64,000 nucleotides of DNA from Monocercomonoides exilis (lineage: Eukaryota; Preaxostyla; Oxymonadida; Polymastigidae), in NCBI GenBank assembly GCA_001643675.2, contig LSRY02000015.1, positions 1,008,001 to 1,072,000 of the forward strand. Reading direction: 5' to 3'. The translations under genes and the position numbers were made by a program. Shown piece by piece: positions 36,076 through 47,358 of this stretch; positions within the stretch are counted from its first letter, which is position 1; each line of letters opens with the position of its first letter. The notes beneath the pieces were generated by a model. The model ran no database searches. It was not told the DNA's origin and was given only the letters and a program-made list of their open reading frames with translations.

Positions 36076-36660
36076 AAAAATTTTGAAATTACAAATTATT
36101 ATTATTTATATTCTTTTCAAATAAATATTTCCGATACTCAACAGCACACAATATTATCAAAAATAATGTCAATGATTCATGGAAAAGTTGGTTAAAATAT
36201 AAATAAAACCTCCCATATCATACATATGCACCCAAAAATTAAATAATGAATAATCTTGATTCTATTTTTTAATTTCAATAAATGGCTGAGCCTTCCTGAA
36301 ATAATTCTTTCGTTTGAGTTTTGATCAAAATTAAAAAACACTTTTTCCAAGAATTTTAGAATAAATAACAGGAACAGTGAAGAACAACTAACATTCACAT
36401 TGTATCAAAAACGAATAATAATTTAACAAATGATATAAAACTATTTTCTGTTTATTCTTTCACTAAACAAGAATAAAAATTCTAGTCAATGTCACATTTG
36501 GTGGATCTGCCATTTTTTTGCAGATTTTTTTTGATAATGAAAAAGAAGCAATTTATATATTATTGATTCTTGTCAAATGTGTGAGAAAAGTTGTTTAAAT
36601 CAAGAAAATATTAGTATTTTTTTTTGAAAAAATACAAAAAAAACATTTATTCTATGCATT
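36076..36660. other. AT-rich intergenic DNA
   Basis: Contains only short frames. No repeat recognised. Confidence 0.5.
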
Positions 36661-36687
36661 CTGAAGTCGATGTACCATCACCTACTC

Positions 36688-37560
36688 CTAATTCATCAGA
36701 ACTCGAAAGAGAGAGTAATTTTCAGAGTTGATCTCAATAATGTCATCAATATCAAGCAAATTTGGTTCGTCGTTATTTTCATCATTATCATCGTCATCAT
36801 CAATTTCTTCATGTTTTTTGTGAACCAACTCAACAAATACAGAAAAGGTCAAATTAAAGCAGTTTTTGACAACAAATGAAGATATGAAACCTTGAATAAA
36901 TGCATCTCTCATTCCAAAATCTGTTAGAAATTCCCTGAAATGATGCCACATCCCATCGACAAAGTTTGTGCATGCTCCAGTTGCAGGATCCACATAGTGT
37001 CAAACGTGCACAACAATTTTTTTGAATATAGCCTTCTTTTGCCAATGTTGCATATGCTCTCCAAGAATCACTCACTACAGTCGTTCCAGGCAAATATGTG
37101 CTGTTTAATAATTGGCAAAAAAGAGTTTCTTGAACGATCTTTGACGATTCATAGCATTATTTTCCCAACTTGCTGACCCTCTCTTCTTTCGATTGCTTAA
37201 AAAATCCATTGTTGCATCTTAAGCCTTCCTCTTCACTATTTTCTATGACGTAATAAGCATTCATCTATTTCTACTGTCTTACCTTCACCTCCAAGTTGCA
37301 TAGGCTTGTTGACAAAAGACTGTGTGAAAGCATATCTGCATGCACTGAACCAAAAACAAACTGAGTGCATGTGGATATTCAACAGAAAACAAGTTTGTTT
37401 TATGGCCATTCCAATCCTAAAAAAAGAATAATCATCGTCACTTTTCCAATTTTGATATGCATTTTAAAAACTTTCTTCCATGAAATAATGAACGATTCAC
37501 ACTCCATTTTTTGCACCTCCAAAATCTTTTTTTTTTGTTTTCTCTCAGATTAAATTCATT
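36688..37560 (-). pseudogene. Merlin-type transposase relic, minus strand
   Basis: Frames at 36,854-37,093 and 36,688-36,993 together read YLPGTTVVSDSWRAYATLAK (second catalytic Asp), then DPATGACTNFVDGMWHHF, FGMRDAFIQGFISSFVVKN and an acidic tail (EIDDDDDNDENNDEPNLLD). Upstream on the minus strand (about 37,100-37,300) a broken 'GGEGKTVEIDE'-like stretch can be traced through frameshifts. It is a relic related to the copies at 35.4 and 37.8 kb. Confidence 0.7.
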
Positions 37561-37826
37561 GGAATTTTGTGTCTTCTTCATCTCGAAACTTTTCCTTTCA
37601 GTTTGTTTCCAACATCCATTGCCAAGCTTTATTTTGGCATGAGCTGAATTTACGCGTAAATCTCTATTTCTCTTTAAACTTTGATGATTGATTTATAACT
37701 AATTGTTAATAACATACACACAAACCTGACCTTGCGGAAATGAGATGTTGATATATCATGAAGATTATTTATTTTTGGCAATTTTTTCACAAAAAATAGG
37801 TGAGATCAAAAAATTTTTAAAAGAAA

Positions 37827-38868
37827 ATGTCAAAGATACGAGAAACAAAAGACGTGATCTCAAACATGAATTTCTTGTTTGCTAATTTGGTACGCATTTG
37901 GAAGTGGATTTTCGAGCATGGACTTCTTCCTGATACTGGGGAATGTGAACACTGCAAATTGAAAAAACTATTGTGCAAAAGAGACAACGCATATTTTCTA
38001 AAGTGCAAAAAGTGCCTGAAAACTACATCTGTATTAAAAGGAACAACATTATCAAAGGCAAAAACAACAGTTAATAAGATTATGCATGTGTTTCTGCTGT
38101 TTTGGCTGGAATTAAGCATTAAGCAAACTTGTTTTTTGTTATATCTGGATAGAAACACCGTTTCATTCTATTATAATATTTGCAGGGAAGTTTGTGTTGA
38201 TGTGCTATTCAAGAACCCAATAAAAATTGGAGGAGTGGGGAAGGAGGTGGAAATTGACGAAATGTTGTGGAGAAGAACGAAATACAACAGAGGAAAAAGG
38301 AAAAAGCAAGTTTGGATTTTTGGTAGAGTTGAAAGATCTGAAAAACATTTTGAAAGATCTTTTATAGTGGGAGTTCCAAAAATGAACAAAGAAATGTTTG
38401 AAGCTGCTATCAAAGAGCACATTTCCCCTCACACAACGATATTCAACATTGAATGGAAGGCCTGTAATTATTTGGATGAAAAAGGTTTTATTCACAAAAC
38501 CGTTTGCTATAAGAGACATTTTGTCAATCTGGAAAATAAATCAGTCTATACGAATACAGTGGAAGGTTTTTTGAAAGCACTTTTGGAAATATCTTCCCAG
38601 ATTTGGAATCCGAACAAGATTTCTTCAACAATATATAGCATCTTTCATTGTTCGTTCGATAAGTTTGCTGACTTTTAATCAACTCGTTGAATCTGCAATC
38701 CATTTGAACATCGAAAACGAAGAAATGGTTGCTGAGGAAGACGAAAATAATCTCGAAAAGGCTAACGAAGAGGAAGAAATCCCTGATATGGATGATCTTC
38801 CTGATGAAGATACTGATTTCGGTGCAGATGATGGAGCAGACGCATCAGAATGGTCTGATAATTAATTC
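37827..38868 (+). pseudogene. Merlin-type transposase, most complete copy, frameshifted
   Basis: A 283-codon frame starts at ATG 37,827. A CxxC...CxxC zinc ribbon lies at residues 40-63 (CEHC, CKKC), and EVEIDEMLW at about 140-148 gives the first catalytic Asp. VYTNTVEG at about 240-247 supplies the third acidic residue. Where relatives have 'TTxxSDxW', this copy reads TTIFNIEW, so the second catalytic Asp is lost. The frame stops at 38,678, but the C-terminal homology (FGIRTRFLQQYIASFIVRSI, then an acidic tail) continues in the next frame from about 38,600 to 38,868, matching the relic at 36.7 kb. One frameshift near 38,600 explains this. It is therefore probably inactive. I could not identify its terminal repeats. 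Confidence 0.8.
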
Positions 38869-39389
38869 TTTTTCTCCAATTTCATACGCTTTTTAAAAAA
38901 TAAAAAATAATTCGAAAATATTATCACACATTTTTAATTGAAATTAGAAAAAAAATTATTCATAAAAATACAACGAGCTATTTGTGCAAGATAAAAATAC
39001 GACAGAATGATCAAGAATTGCAACATCTTTCTTCGTATCAATTATAAAGTGTTTACTTTAGGAACGCGTATATTCTGCATTTGCCTTTATTTTCTTTTTG
39101 AAATGCCTTAAATAGCTAATGAACTTCTTTTCGATTCATTTGAAGTTTCGATCAAAGAGAAAAATAATGATCACATTATTTAACTGAAAAATTCCATAAT
39201 TTTTTAAAATATCAACACATTTCTGCACTTCAATTTTCCTTAAATGTTACATATTAATACCATTTAATAATTAATAATGCATTTCAAACAAAAAAAATAA
39301 CGTCTTCCAAAGGTGACACTTGCCTATATTCCAAATATTCCGTATTCCATTAATGTTTTGTTAATTGATTATGGTTAGTGTTAATAATT
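38869..39389. other. AT-rich DNA downstream of Merlin
   Basis: No gene recognised. The Merlin 3' terminus should lie here, but I could not define it. Confidence 0.4.
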
Positions 39390-39758
39390 GTGGACACTTT
39401 CAATGACTTTGGACAGCTGTATTATCTCAACAACTATTGATTGTTTCTTTTTGATAATTAACCCAATTATTCCTTTAATAAATATGAACTTTACAACCAT
39501 ACGAAAATGAGACAACTTGTTTCCAAAAATAGAGAAAAAAACAATTTTTGTTTTCAAAGAAACTCTGAGAAATCAGATTTGACGAGTTTCTCCGAAAACC
39601 AAAATTAATTATTTCAAAATTTCATTGTGATATGTGAATGAAAAAACGATTTGTATTAGTTCACATTCATCGAGGGAATAATTTGGTGAATTGTCAAAAA
39701 GAAACTATCAACGGTTGTTGAGATAATGCAACTGTCCACAGTTATTGAATGTGTCCAC
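39390..39758. mobile_element. Inverted-repeat element with doubled GGACA motif (369 bp)
   Basis: The arms of about 80 bp are imperfect inverted repeats. The left starts GTGGACACTTTCAATGAC and soon repeats TTGGACAG; the right ends CTGTCCACAGTT ... GTGTCCAC. Both arms share TTATCTCAACAAC and TTTCTTTTTGA. It has no coding capacity. I could not establish a target duplication. The repeated subterminal GGACA block resembles the layout of the pogo termini. Confidence 0.7.
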
Positions 39759-40640
39759 CATTTTTACACAAACTATATTGTTCTTTTTTGATTAAAAACT
39801 TGCAAAATGATTGTTTGAACTTTCATGTTTGACATCTCCACTAGCATTAACAAGAATCTTTTATTGACGTTATTTCTTATCATTTTTGCATTAGATGAAT
39901 TGTGAATTAAAAAATTATAAAAAAAATTGTTGGATTATTTAAAAATTACCCAATAATTATAAAATCGTCTCTGGAAATTTTGTAATATTTGGGGAATTAT
40001 GCAATAACTCAGGTGGACATATTTTTTATTGTGAAAAAATTTATTATGCATATACATGAAGTTTTTCAAATCATATTTTCGAAAATTTTTCTGTTGTTTA
40101 TTATTATTATTAATTAAAGAAATAATTTTTTTAACAAAATTATTTTGAAATAATGAATGATTTCTAGAAACAAGCTTTGGAATGCAATTATGTTCCTTTT
40201 CAAATTAATTGTTTTTAAAGGTTGAAGGTTTTAACAGCAATTTTTTTTTCAGAAAAATGATAAAGGACAAATTTTCTCAAAAATCACCAAGAATCAAAAT
40301 ATTTACCGATTGGAGAAAACATGAAACACTCAGCGGACATTATTAATCTTTACATATTCAAAATTTCACAAACGAAAAAGATTATCTATGATAAACTTCA
40401 ACATCCAAAATAAAATGACTCTTGAAAGAAAATTTTGATGTTATTTTTTGATCAATTTAAAAATTGATTATCCGGTGAAATAAGATTTGTTGCATTTTAT
40501 CATGAATGTTTCTGAACAAGACATTTGATGTTCGATATGTTTCACAAGATTTAACGTTGAAAAATTATTTTGATTTGAAAAAACTTATTCTTTCATTTTC
40601 ACTGTTTTTCTTGGTTAAAGCACTTCAAACGAAAAATACC
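39759..40640. other. AT-rich intergenic DNA
   Basis: About 880 bp with no recognisable gene, repeat pair or motif. Confidence 0.55.
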
Positions 40641-40649
40641 CCTCATTAA

Positions 40650-41870
40650 GGTTAAAGAGAATTGAATAATCTTCAAATAAAAGGAAAAACGAAATGGATG
40701 CAACAGAAAGTTAGTCCTTTTCATTGTGCGAATGGATTGGTTGCACATCGCAACAAGGAGGCGCACTTCATGGATATTATAATTCAGATGCTATTTTGTC
40801 TGTTAAAAATCCGTCATTCACTGAATGCAATGCATTTTCTAAAGAGGTGGAGGAATATATGAAATGAATATTGCCAAATGGATTTTGCTCCATGCTCCAT
40901 TCACACAATGTTTTGAAGCAAAAGCAAGCTCAGATGGTTGCGGCGGTGGAGGAATTCAGTTTGAAAACGTTTATTCACAATCAATGGTTGATGATTGTTC
41001 CTTTCAATATTGCTCATCCTTCGTTGCCGGATGGGCAATTGATCAGCATCCAACAAAAACTCAAAGACAAAATAAATGTGGAATTGATTCGTTTATTTTT
41101 CAATTGCAGATGCAACGGAACAGCTACTGGAATTGGATGAACGATTGAACATTGGCTTTTAATGAACATAGTCTTAATGTTTACTGCCTGTTCTTCAACT
41201 GCTTTTCGATGACAGCAGGAGGTGTTTTTGGCTCACAAATAAATACAGTTAATAAAGGAATTTTATTTTTCTACTGTTTTTTCCACAATAACCCATGTGT
41301 TAAAGGTGGACATGACATTCTTCTTCAAAACTCTTCACCATACAACATTCATCAAAGCTGTTATTCGAACAGATATACAGAAAACAGAGTTAGCACAAAC
41401 TCGGGTTCAATCATTGATTGAAGTGAATGGCTTAATAATGTTGGCGGACGAACCAGATTTGTTTTTTCAACTGCAGCACAACCAAATTCCAAAGGCACTT
41501 TTTCATGTGGAATCAATGAAAGCTATCTTTTAAATGCTATCACCCATTATTTGACCAAACTTATTCCTGACTATGGGACGGATGAAGATACTCGCAGGAA
41601 CGATTACAGAGACTAGAAAGGTGGACTACAGTCCTAACACTTTCACAATATACGGCCAAAGTGATATGAGAACAGCAATCCAAACGAAATTAAAAGAGCC
41701 AGGCTTATCACTTTTTTTGGTATCAACAGGCACATGGACTGTTAGGGACTTTGTTCTTTTGCACAACTCAGCTCATGCTAATAATCGCGGCTCAAAGATA
41801 TTTGCGATTACTGGAGCAGGGGTACTGAAAAAAAGCGCGTTGAACATATCAGCTGGAAGCTGACTCTCCA
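40650..41870 (+). pseudogene. Beta-helix repeat surface-protein relic
   Basis: Repeat-like motifs occur in several frames. Near 40,740-40,860 is CTSQQGGALHGYYNSDAILS followed by SFTECNAFS; at 40,930-41,030 is CGGGGIQFENVYSQSMVDDC then SFQYCSS; at 41,190-41,350 is TAGGVFGSQINTVNKGILFF then GGHDILLQNSS; at 41,573-41,863 is AGTITETRKVDYSPNTFTIY, then TVRDFVLLHNSAHANN. The 'GG.. / LSV.N..F..C' pattern is that of right-handed beta-helix (Pmp-like) proteins, abundant as predicted surface proteins in oxymonads and trichomonads. The repeats lie in all three plus frames, so at least three shifts have occurred. No signal peptide or start survives. Confidence 0.65.
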
Positions 41871-42115
41871 CAATAATGAAATTTTCCACAAATTTCACTA
41901 ATATATTTTTTATCAAGAATTTTAAATGGAAAATGTTAACTGAGCATAGATCATCAAAAATATTACTTTATTTACACCTTCTTTTCCAATTAAAGTTTCA
42001 TTATCGCATTTTGAATTTGCCTTTTGCGGGATTTCGAGAAAAATAAGGAATGAACGAGTTGTTCATGTGAAAAGAATAAGAAAGACTCAATTGAATGGGA
42101 ACGAGGTTGAGCCTA
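41871..42115. other. Short AT-rich spacer
   Basis: Nothing recognised. Confidence 0.45.
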
Positions 42116-43100
42116 TGAAGATTGCGTTGTTGTTCTAAGATCATCCACCATCTCGAGTGCTCGCGCTGTTATCCACGCTGTTAACTCCACCTATCACTCA
42201 CGCGCAACATTCCCCACATCCCAATCGATGAGATGCACTGCAAACAGAAACAGAACAGAGTAGTTCCCCTCAAAGTCAAACGTGATATTGTGCTCCCGGC
42301 AGTTCGAAAAGAACTGCCCGTGCGACACACGCGACAGCTCCAGCTGGAAGAACGGCAGCACTATCACAATGCTGTGTGTCGCTGCTGGAGAGAGACAGGC
42401 ACACGCCTGTGCAGAGGCACTGGCTGAGCCACACGCAGTCTGAGTACACTCTCTCCACACCTACCACCTGGCGCGGAGATGCCGACATGCGTTCTCAGCT
42501 CGAAGAGCCCTGAGGCGGAGCACAGGCAGAATGCGCAGAATCAGAGGAAGAAACACGCACTTGCAAAGCGGCTGTGCTACTGCGGAGCGAAAGGAGGTAG
42601 TTTCCAGACGCGATCTCGATGCCCCCCTGCAGCAGATACGACATCCACCGGAATGCCGACGACGCTGCCAGCGGACCCATCGAAAGATCCACAGCACACA
42701 TCCGCAGCGACTCCCACTCGTCCACAAACACACAATACGAAACACAAAACACAACTATCATCTTTTACCTGTGGCACACTTTCCCGATTGTAACAAACTC
42801 GTCAATCGTCTCTCTCTGCCAGTCCGAGTTCAAATACAACAATGCTCCATCCAATACCAATCATTTATTCACATCTCTTTCTTTTCACTTCTCTCTCCTC
42901 CCAAACAGCATCTCCCCAACAAACGTGAAACTCATCGTCCCGTCCGGCTGTATCACACTTCCACAACCGGCTCCCCCACAATCCCCTCCCGCTCTGTACA
43001 CAGCTCCACCAGCACCTCCTTCACCATCTCCATTATAAGATTGTACCTCCATCTCCCATTCGCTCATTCTCCTTCAACAATCGCATGCTTCAGATTCACA
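42116..43100 (-). pseudogene. Decayed membrane-protein gene fragment, GC-rich
   Basis: One of the most GC-rich blocks in the window. On the minus strand, 42,495-42,761 reads FVDEWESLRMCAVDLSMGPL then AFRWMSYLLQGGIEIASGNY, and 42,885-43,067 has IQPDGTMSFTFVGEMLFGRR. A further frame (42,276-42,488) has hydrophobic stretches. The plus strand is also open over the same DNA but reads as low-quality Ser/Thr/His sequence. Composition like the TmcB-like gene and a W/S/G-rich membrane-loop character suggest the same family, without proof. Confidence 0.4.
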
Positions 43101-43538
43101 GGAACACTCAGCAGAAATTTTTCGTCCAGTGATTGGATATCATCATCATCATTTTCATCGGCTTCATCATCATAACGCTTTCTTTTATATTTCCTGAGCG
43201 TTTTAAAAAAGAAAGATTATTTTCAATTAAATCTTCTTCTTCTTCTCTATCTTCTTCTCTGTAATCTTTATCTTCTTCTACTACTGCTGCTTCTTTTTCT
43301 TCTTCAATCTCTTTCTTTTTCGCATTAACTCCTTTTTTTCTTTATTGTTGTTCAAACTTCCTTCAAACATTTGCAATCATCATGAACTTCCTTAACTTTG
43401 TTCACCTTATATTTCCGAAATAGTGAGCTCTCGGCTGCTTTTCACTCCTCATCTCATGGAATGAATTTTTCTTTTGTCAATTTCGAACAATATCGTTTCG
43501 CCCTGACTACTAGCAATAAATGAAATTGAAAATACATA
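43101..43538. other. CT-rich then AT-rich DNA
   Basis: TTC/TCT-rich sequence at about 43,140-43,340 could be the charged-linker end of the preceding relic on the minus strand. The rest has no feature. Confidence 0.35.
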
Positions 43539-43802
43539 TGGGTGATTATTTTAAAAATCATATCTTTTTTCGGGGTGTTGATTTTTTTAAGATTGTTGGT
43601 TTTTTGAATAAAAATTTTAATGCAAAAGAGAAAAAGCATGATAATTGTTTTTTTTTAAAAAACAAATATTTTTAAAGAAACACAGATAAAAATGTACTCA
43701 GTTAGCCCTTTCACTTTTCAATTTTTGTTTATCGATATTCAAGAAATATTTTTTTTCCGATATTTTTGTATGAAAAAATATGATTTCAAAAATAATCACC
43801 CA
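43539..43802. mobile_element. MITE family B, complete copy
   Basis: A 264-bp element with inverted ends TGGGTGATTATTTT ... AATAATCACCCA. The arms extend about 30 bp (AAATCATATCTTTTTTC on the left and GAAAAAATATGATTTC on the right). TA flanks both ends. It encodes no protein. Its first 14 bases match family A except at one position and also match the end of pogo-2 (GGGTGGTTATTTT). Confidence 0.8.
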
Positions 43803-43859
43803 TATATAATTTTTTTAATAAATACAAATAAAATATAAAGTTCATTATTCGCCTCTTTT

Positions 43860-44244
43860 CGTTTGTATAATGGAAGCTCATGCTTCAACACGCCTTCCAG
43901 CAATCAGAATAATCGACTTTCACTACCCTCAGAAAAACACAGTTGCAGTCCTATCGGCCTCATCGCTGCATAAAACTCGCCTACTCCAGCAGCCACATTT
44001 TGGGTGCATGGAACTACCGCTCTGTGGGTGTTTGTGCCACTTTTGTTGAATTTGGCCTAGTTTGATACTCTCCATAACAGATTTAGGTCAGATTCAGAAA
44101 AGGGGCACAACACGATGCGCTGTGGCTGAATGGGCATGTAAAGAAAACGTGATTTCAAAAGAATGGATTTATTGTGCTTGAGGAAGGATTTGAGTGTTTG
44201 GGGAGAAACATGGTTTTGGAAAAGACTGGAGAGTGTGAGTGGTA

Positions 44245-44304
<60 letters not shown>

Positions 44305-44476
44305 GAGGGGGAGGGAGGGGGAGTAGGAGGAGGGTTATTTGAAGCGCAGCAAGAGGAAGAGTGTTTGTCGATGTACAAGTGAAGGGGGAAATGGAAAGGA
44401 GGATGTTAGGGAAGAGAAGAAGAAAAATGAAAAAAACTTCTTGAAGTGTGAGTTATTTTTCATATTTCCTTTTTTT
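43860..44476 (+). pseudogene. Decayed coding fragment with poly-T tract
   Basis: A short frame from ATG 43,870 (MEAHASTRLPAIRIIDFHYP) stops after about 59 codons. Further short plus frames follow, then a 56-bp T run (44,248-44,303), a G-rich stretch and a charged frame (44,339-44,530). Base composition suggests former coding sequence. The DNA at 45,400-45,890 beyond the long inverted repeat looks similar, so the repeat may have inserted within one relic. No family recognised. Confidence 0.3.
44248..44303. repeat. T homopolymer, 56 bp
   Basis: An uninterrupted T run followed by a GGAGGG-rich segment. Confidence 0.85.
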
Positions 44477-45383
44477 ATCGGTACCAAAATTCTCTGGCTC
44501 TCTGGAGCACTTTTCGAAAAAATGAAATAACAGAAAATCTTCAAAATGATTATATGTGCTATTCCTGAAAAATTTTTTTTTTATTTTTCAATTTTTGAAA
44601 AAAAAATCTGGTATTTTTTGTTTTATTTTTAAGATCAAAGACTTGCTCATATTTTCACGAGCTTTTTGTTTTGAGTGTTTTGAGTTATATCATTGTTAAT
44701 AAACTTAACTTCTTTATGTATTTTGTTATTTTTTGATATTAAACACTTCGTATTTTTATTCCTTTTTCCATTTCTCAAAATTTCATTGAACAGAAGATTT
44801 TATTGGAACAAAGGAGATTTTTTGTCTTGTAAAATAAGTCGAAATATGAAAATCATACACAAACAAAGGAATACAAAAGGAAGAAAATTTTGTATTTTTT
44901 ATGATACTAATAAATTTTCAAAAATACTTGTTTTTGTATATTTTTGAATCTTTAACTTAAAATCACATTCTTTCGTTTCATAATTTTTGTGATAATCATA
45001 ACATTCATTTTTCCAACAACTTTTCAACATCAGAAAACAATACTATACAAAAATCACTGTTAATCTTCTGTTCAATGATATTTTGAGAAATGGAAAAAGG
45101 AATAAAAATACGAAGTGTTTAATATCAAAAAATAACAAAATACATAAAGAAGTTAAGTTTATTAACAATGATATAACTCAAAACACTCAAAACAAAAAGC
45201 TCGTGAAAATATGAGCAAGTCTTTGATCTTAAAAATAAAACAAAAAATACCAGATTTTTTTTTCAAAAATTGAAAAATAAAAAAAAAAATTTTCAGGAAT
45301 AGCACATATAATCATTTTGAAGATTTTCTGTTATTTCATTTTTTCGAAAAGTGCTCCAGAGAGCCAGAGAATTTTGGTACCGA
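44477..45383. mobile_element. Foldback element with arms of about 320 bp (907 bp)
   Basis: The left arm (44,477-44,799) and right arm (45,062-45,383) are nearly perfect inverted copies. They start ATCGGTACCAAAATTC and share GCTCTCTGGAGCACTTTTCG and AAACACTTCGTATTTTTATT. The spacer is about 262 bp with no recognisable gene. The ends abut T runs, so I could not define a target duplication with confidence. A transcript through it would fold into a hairpin of about 320 bp. Confidence 0.85.
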
Positions 45384-45399
45384 TTTTTTTTTTAGTCAC

Positions 45400-45895
45400 C
45401 GATAAATTCCTTTCCCTGTTTTAATACTTTTTGTTGGATGAACAGTTTGGTCGCGCCTTTCATTTGCTGTTCAAAGGATGGAGGTAGATGCGGAGGAAGA
45501 CTGGAAGAATGAACATCGAACGCAACACTTTGCATTGGGGGTGTGGAGATAGAGATGCGACAGAGATGGAGTTGGATGAAAGGCTGACAACGAGAGGGTG
45601 TCTTGCACCAAAGAGAGGCAAAATATGGAGATTTGTTTATTTTTTATTTTATTTGAAAAAGGATGATGGAAAATGAAGTGGAAAAGATTTTGCATCGTTT
45701 GTGGAAGAGATGGAGGATGTGTGGTGGAGAGACGTTGCAGCTTTGAGAGAAAATGTGGAGAAGAAGGTGATACAACGACAAAGGATGAGAAGGGGTTCTT
45801 CAGATGAAATCCACACCTTTGCAAGTATTTTAATAAAACTGAGTTTGTGGAGGTTATTTGAGTGGAGGAAGAATACAGAATAGCGCATTGACTTT
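45400..45895 (+). pseudogene. Decayed coding fragment, possibly TmcB-like
   Basis: Plus-strand frames read LLDEQFGRAFHLLFKG, then RKTGRMNIERNTLHWGCGDR (45,488-45,676) and VWWRDVAALRENVEKKVIQR then HTFASILIKLSLWRLFEW (45,701-45,883). The minus strand is also open. The W-D-V-A-L-R-E-N helix followed by a basic stretch suggests a real former protein on the plus strand. No family can be fixed. Confidence 0.35.
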
Positions 45896-46311
45896 AATAG
45901 GAAGGCAGAAAGGAGGTGATATTATTTTCATTGAAATAAACAAGAGAGATTGATCAAAATAGTTTTGAAGATTAAAGGAAATGATGTATTGAAAAGAAGA
46001 ATAAGAGGAAAACGAAGAAGCAACAATATTTTCAATTTTTGATTTCATTGATAACCTTAATAGCGTTGCATAAATACCACTTATCATCAATATCAAAATT
46101 GTTTTTCTTTTCAATTTAAATGACTTTTTTTACAAGTCATGGAAACATTCCTCCTCTCCCTCCCCTCCCAGAAAATATTCAATTTAGAAATAAAATCAAT
46201 ATTTGAACCATTTTTGGATAATTGGTGGTGCTCTTAATTCATTTTTGATGAATTCTTTATGTTTCAACAATAATGAAATTTTTCACAAATATCTTTTCAA
46301 TATTTTTTTAT
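45896..46311. other. AT-rich intergenic DNA
   Basis: Nothing recognised. Confidence 0.5.
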
Positions 46312-46590
46312 ATAGGGCAACATATTTGTCTTCAGGCATTTTCATTGAAAAATCATTCACTTTTCATTGACTTTTTTGAATCAAAAAACACAAAAAATAT
46401 AATTCCTATTTTTGACATTCGAAAAATACTGGAAAACTTTATGTATTGATTTCAACGATGCCTGTTTGCGGATGTTATAATCCAATTCGTTTTCATATTA
46501 GGAAAAATTTAGGAAAGTTTTAAATGATGCTATTTTTCTTGCTTTGCGCAGAAGCAGCTTGAAAGTCCGAATTTTCCCCCATATGTTATT
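46312..46590 (+). repeat. Interspersed repeat family R3, copy 3
   Basis: Same orientation as the copy at 10,866. Shared landmarks are CTTCAGGCATTTTCATTGAA, CACTTTTCATTGACTTTTTT, ATTTTTGACATTCG, AGCAGCTTGAAAGTCCG and TTTTCCCCCATATG. It has no coding capacity. Confidence 0.65.
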
Positions 46591-47008
46591 TGCTGACAAT
46601 CATTCGTTGTTAAAAAACATTTCAATAATTATATTTGCAAAAAATAATATTTTTTTATTTACGATTGTCACAAAAATAATTAAAATGATAATTTTATCAA
46701 AATTTGTTGGTTTCCGTTCTGAAAATTATTCACTTGATATTTGAAAAAAAAAGTTGTGATTAATAAACAGTAATTTTTGATTACCACAATTTTCATAAGA
46801 AAAATGATCTTCCCACAATTTTCATAAAACTTGACATTTGTTGATGAAACTTAAAATAACTGCCTTATTTTCAATTTTTTAGAAAAATTTTTAAATTTCT
46901 TTATAATTTCAAAATAACATATTCAAATTTCAAAATTTTTCAAAAATTTCACAATTACACAAAAAATGCACAATTCATCTATTATTTTCAATAACAGAAA
47001 TTATCAGC
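46591..47008. other. AT-rich intergenic DNA
   Basis: Nothing recognised up to the TA target duplication of pogo-2. Confidence 0.5.
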
Positions 47009-47358
47009 TAGGGTGGTTATTTTATCCGGACATTTTTTTTATCCGGACAAAAATTTTAATTATGAATTATTTCTTCCCACTTTTTGGATATTTTATAATA
47101 TTTTTGATATATAAGGAAAAGTCAACAGTTTGAATTTCAGATCAAATTACTATACCTAATCTCTGATAGGGGGGGAGATGGGGGGGGGGGGGGTTAGCTC
47201 CTCCATCTCTGATTTGTGCCTCCCCTGAGGAGATTAGGTAATAGCAAGGGGTATTACTAAGTTAGAATTTAATCGAAAAAAATTTTTTGATTTTATTTCA
47301 TTTCAAAAAAAATTTTTTTATAAAAATAAATAAAGATCATAACCATAACTTTATTTGT

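Noticed and set aside
42531-43175. Plus-strand 214-codon frame
   Set aside because: It is basic and Ser/His-rich without motifs. The minus strand of the same DNA has membrane-protein-like frames.
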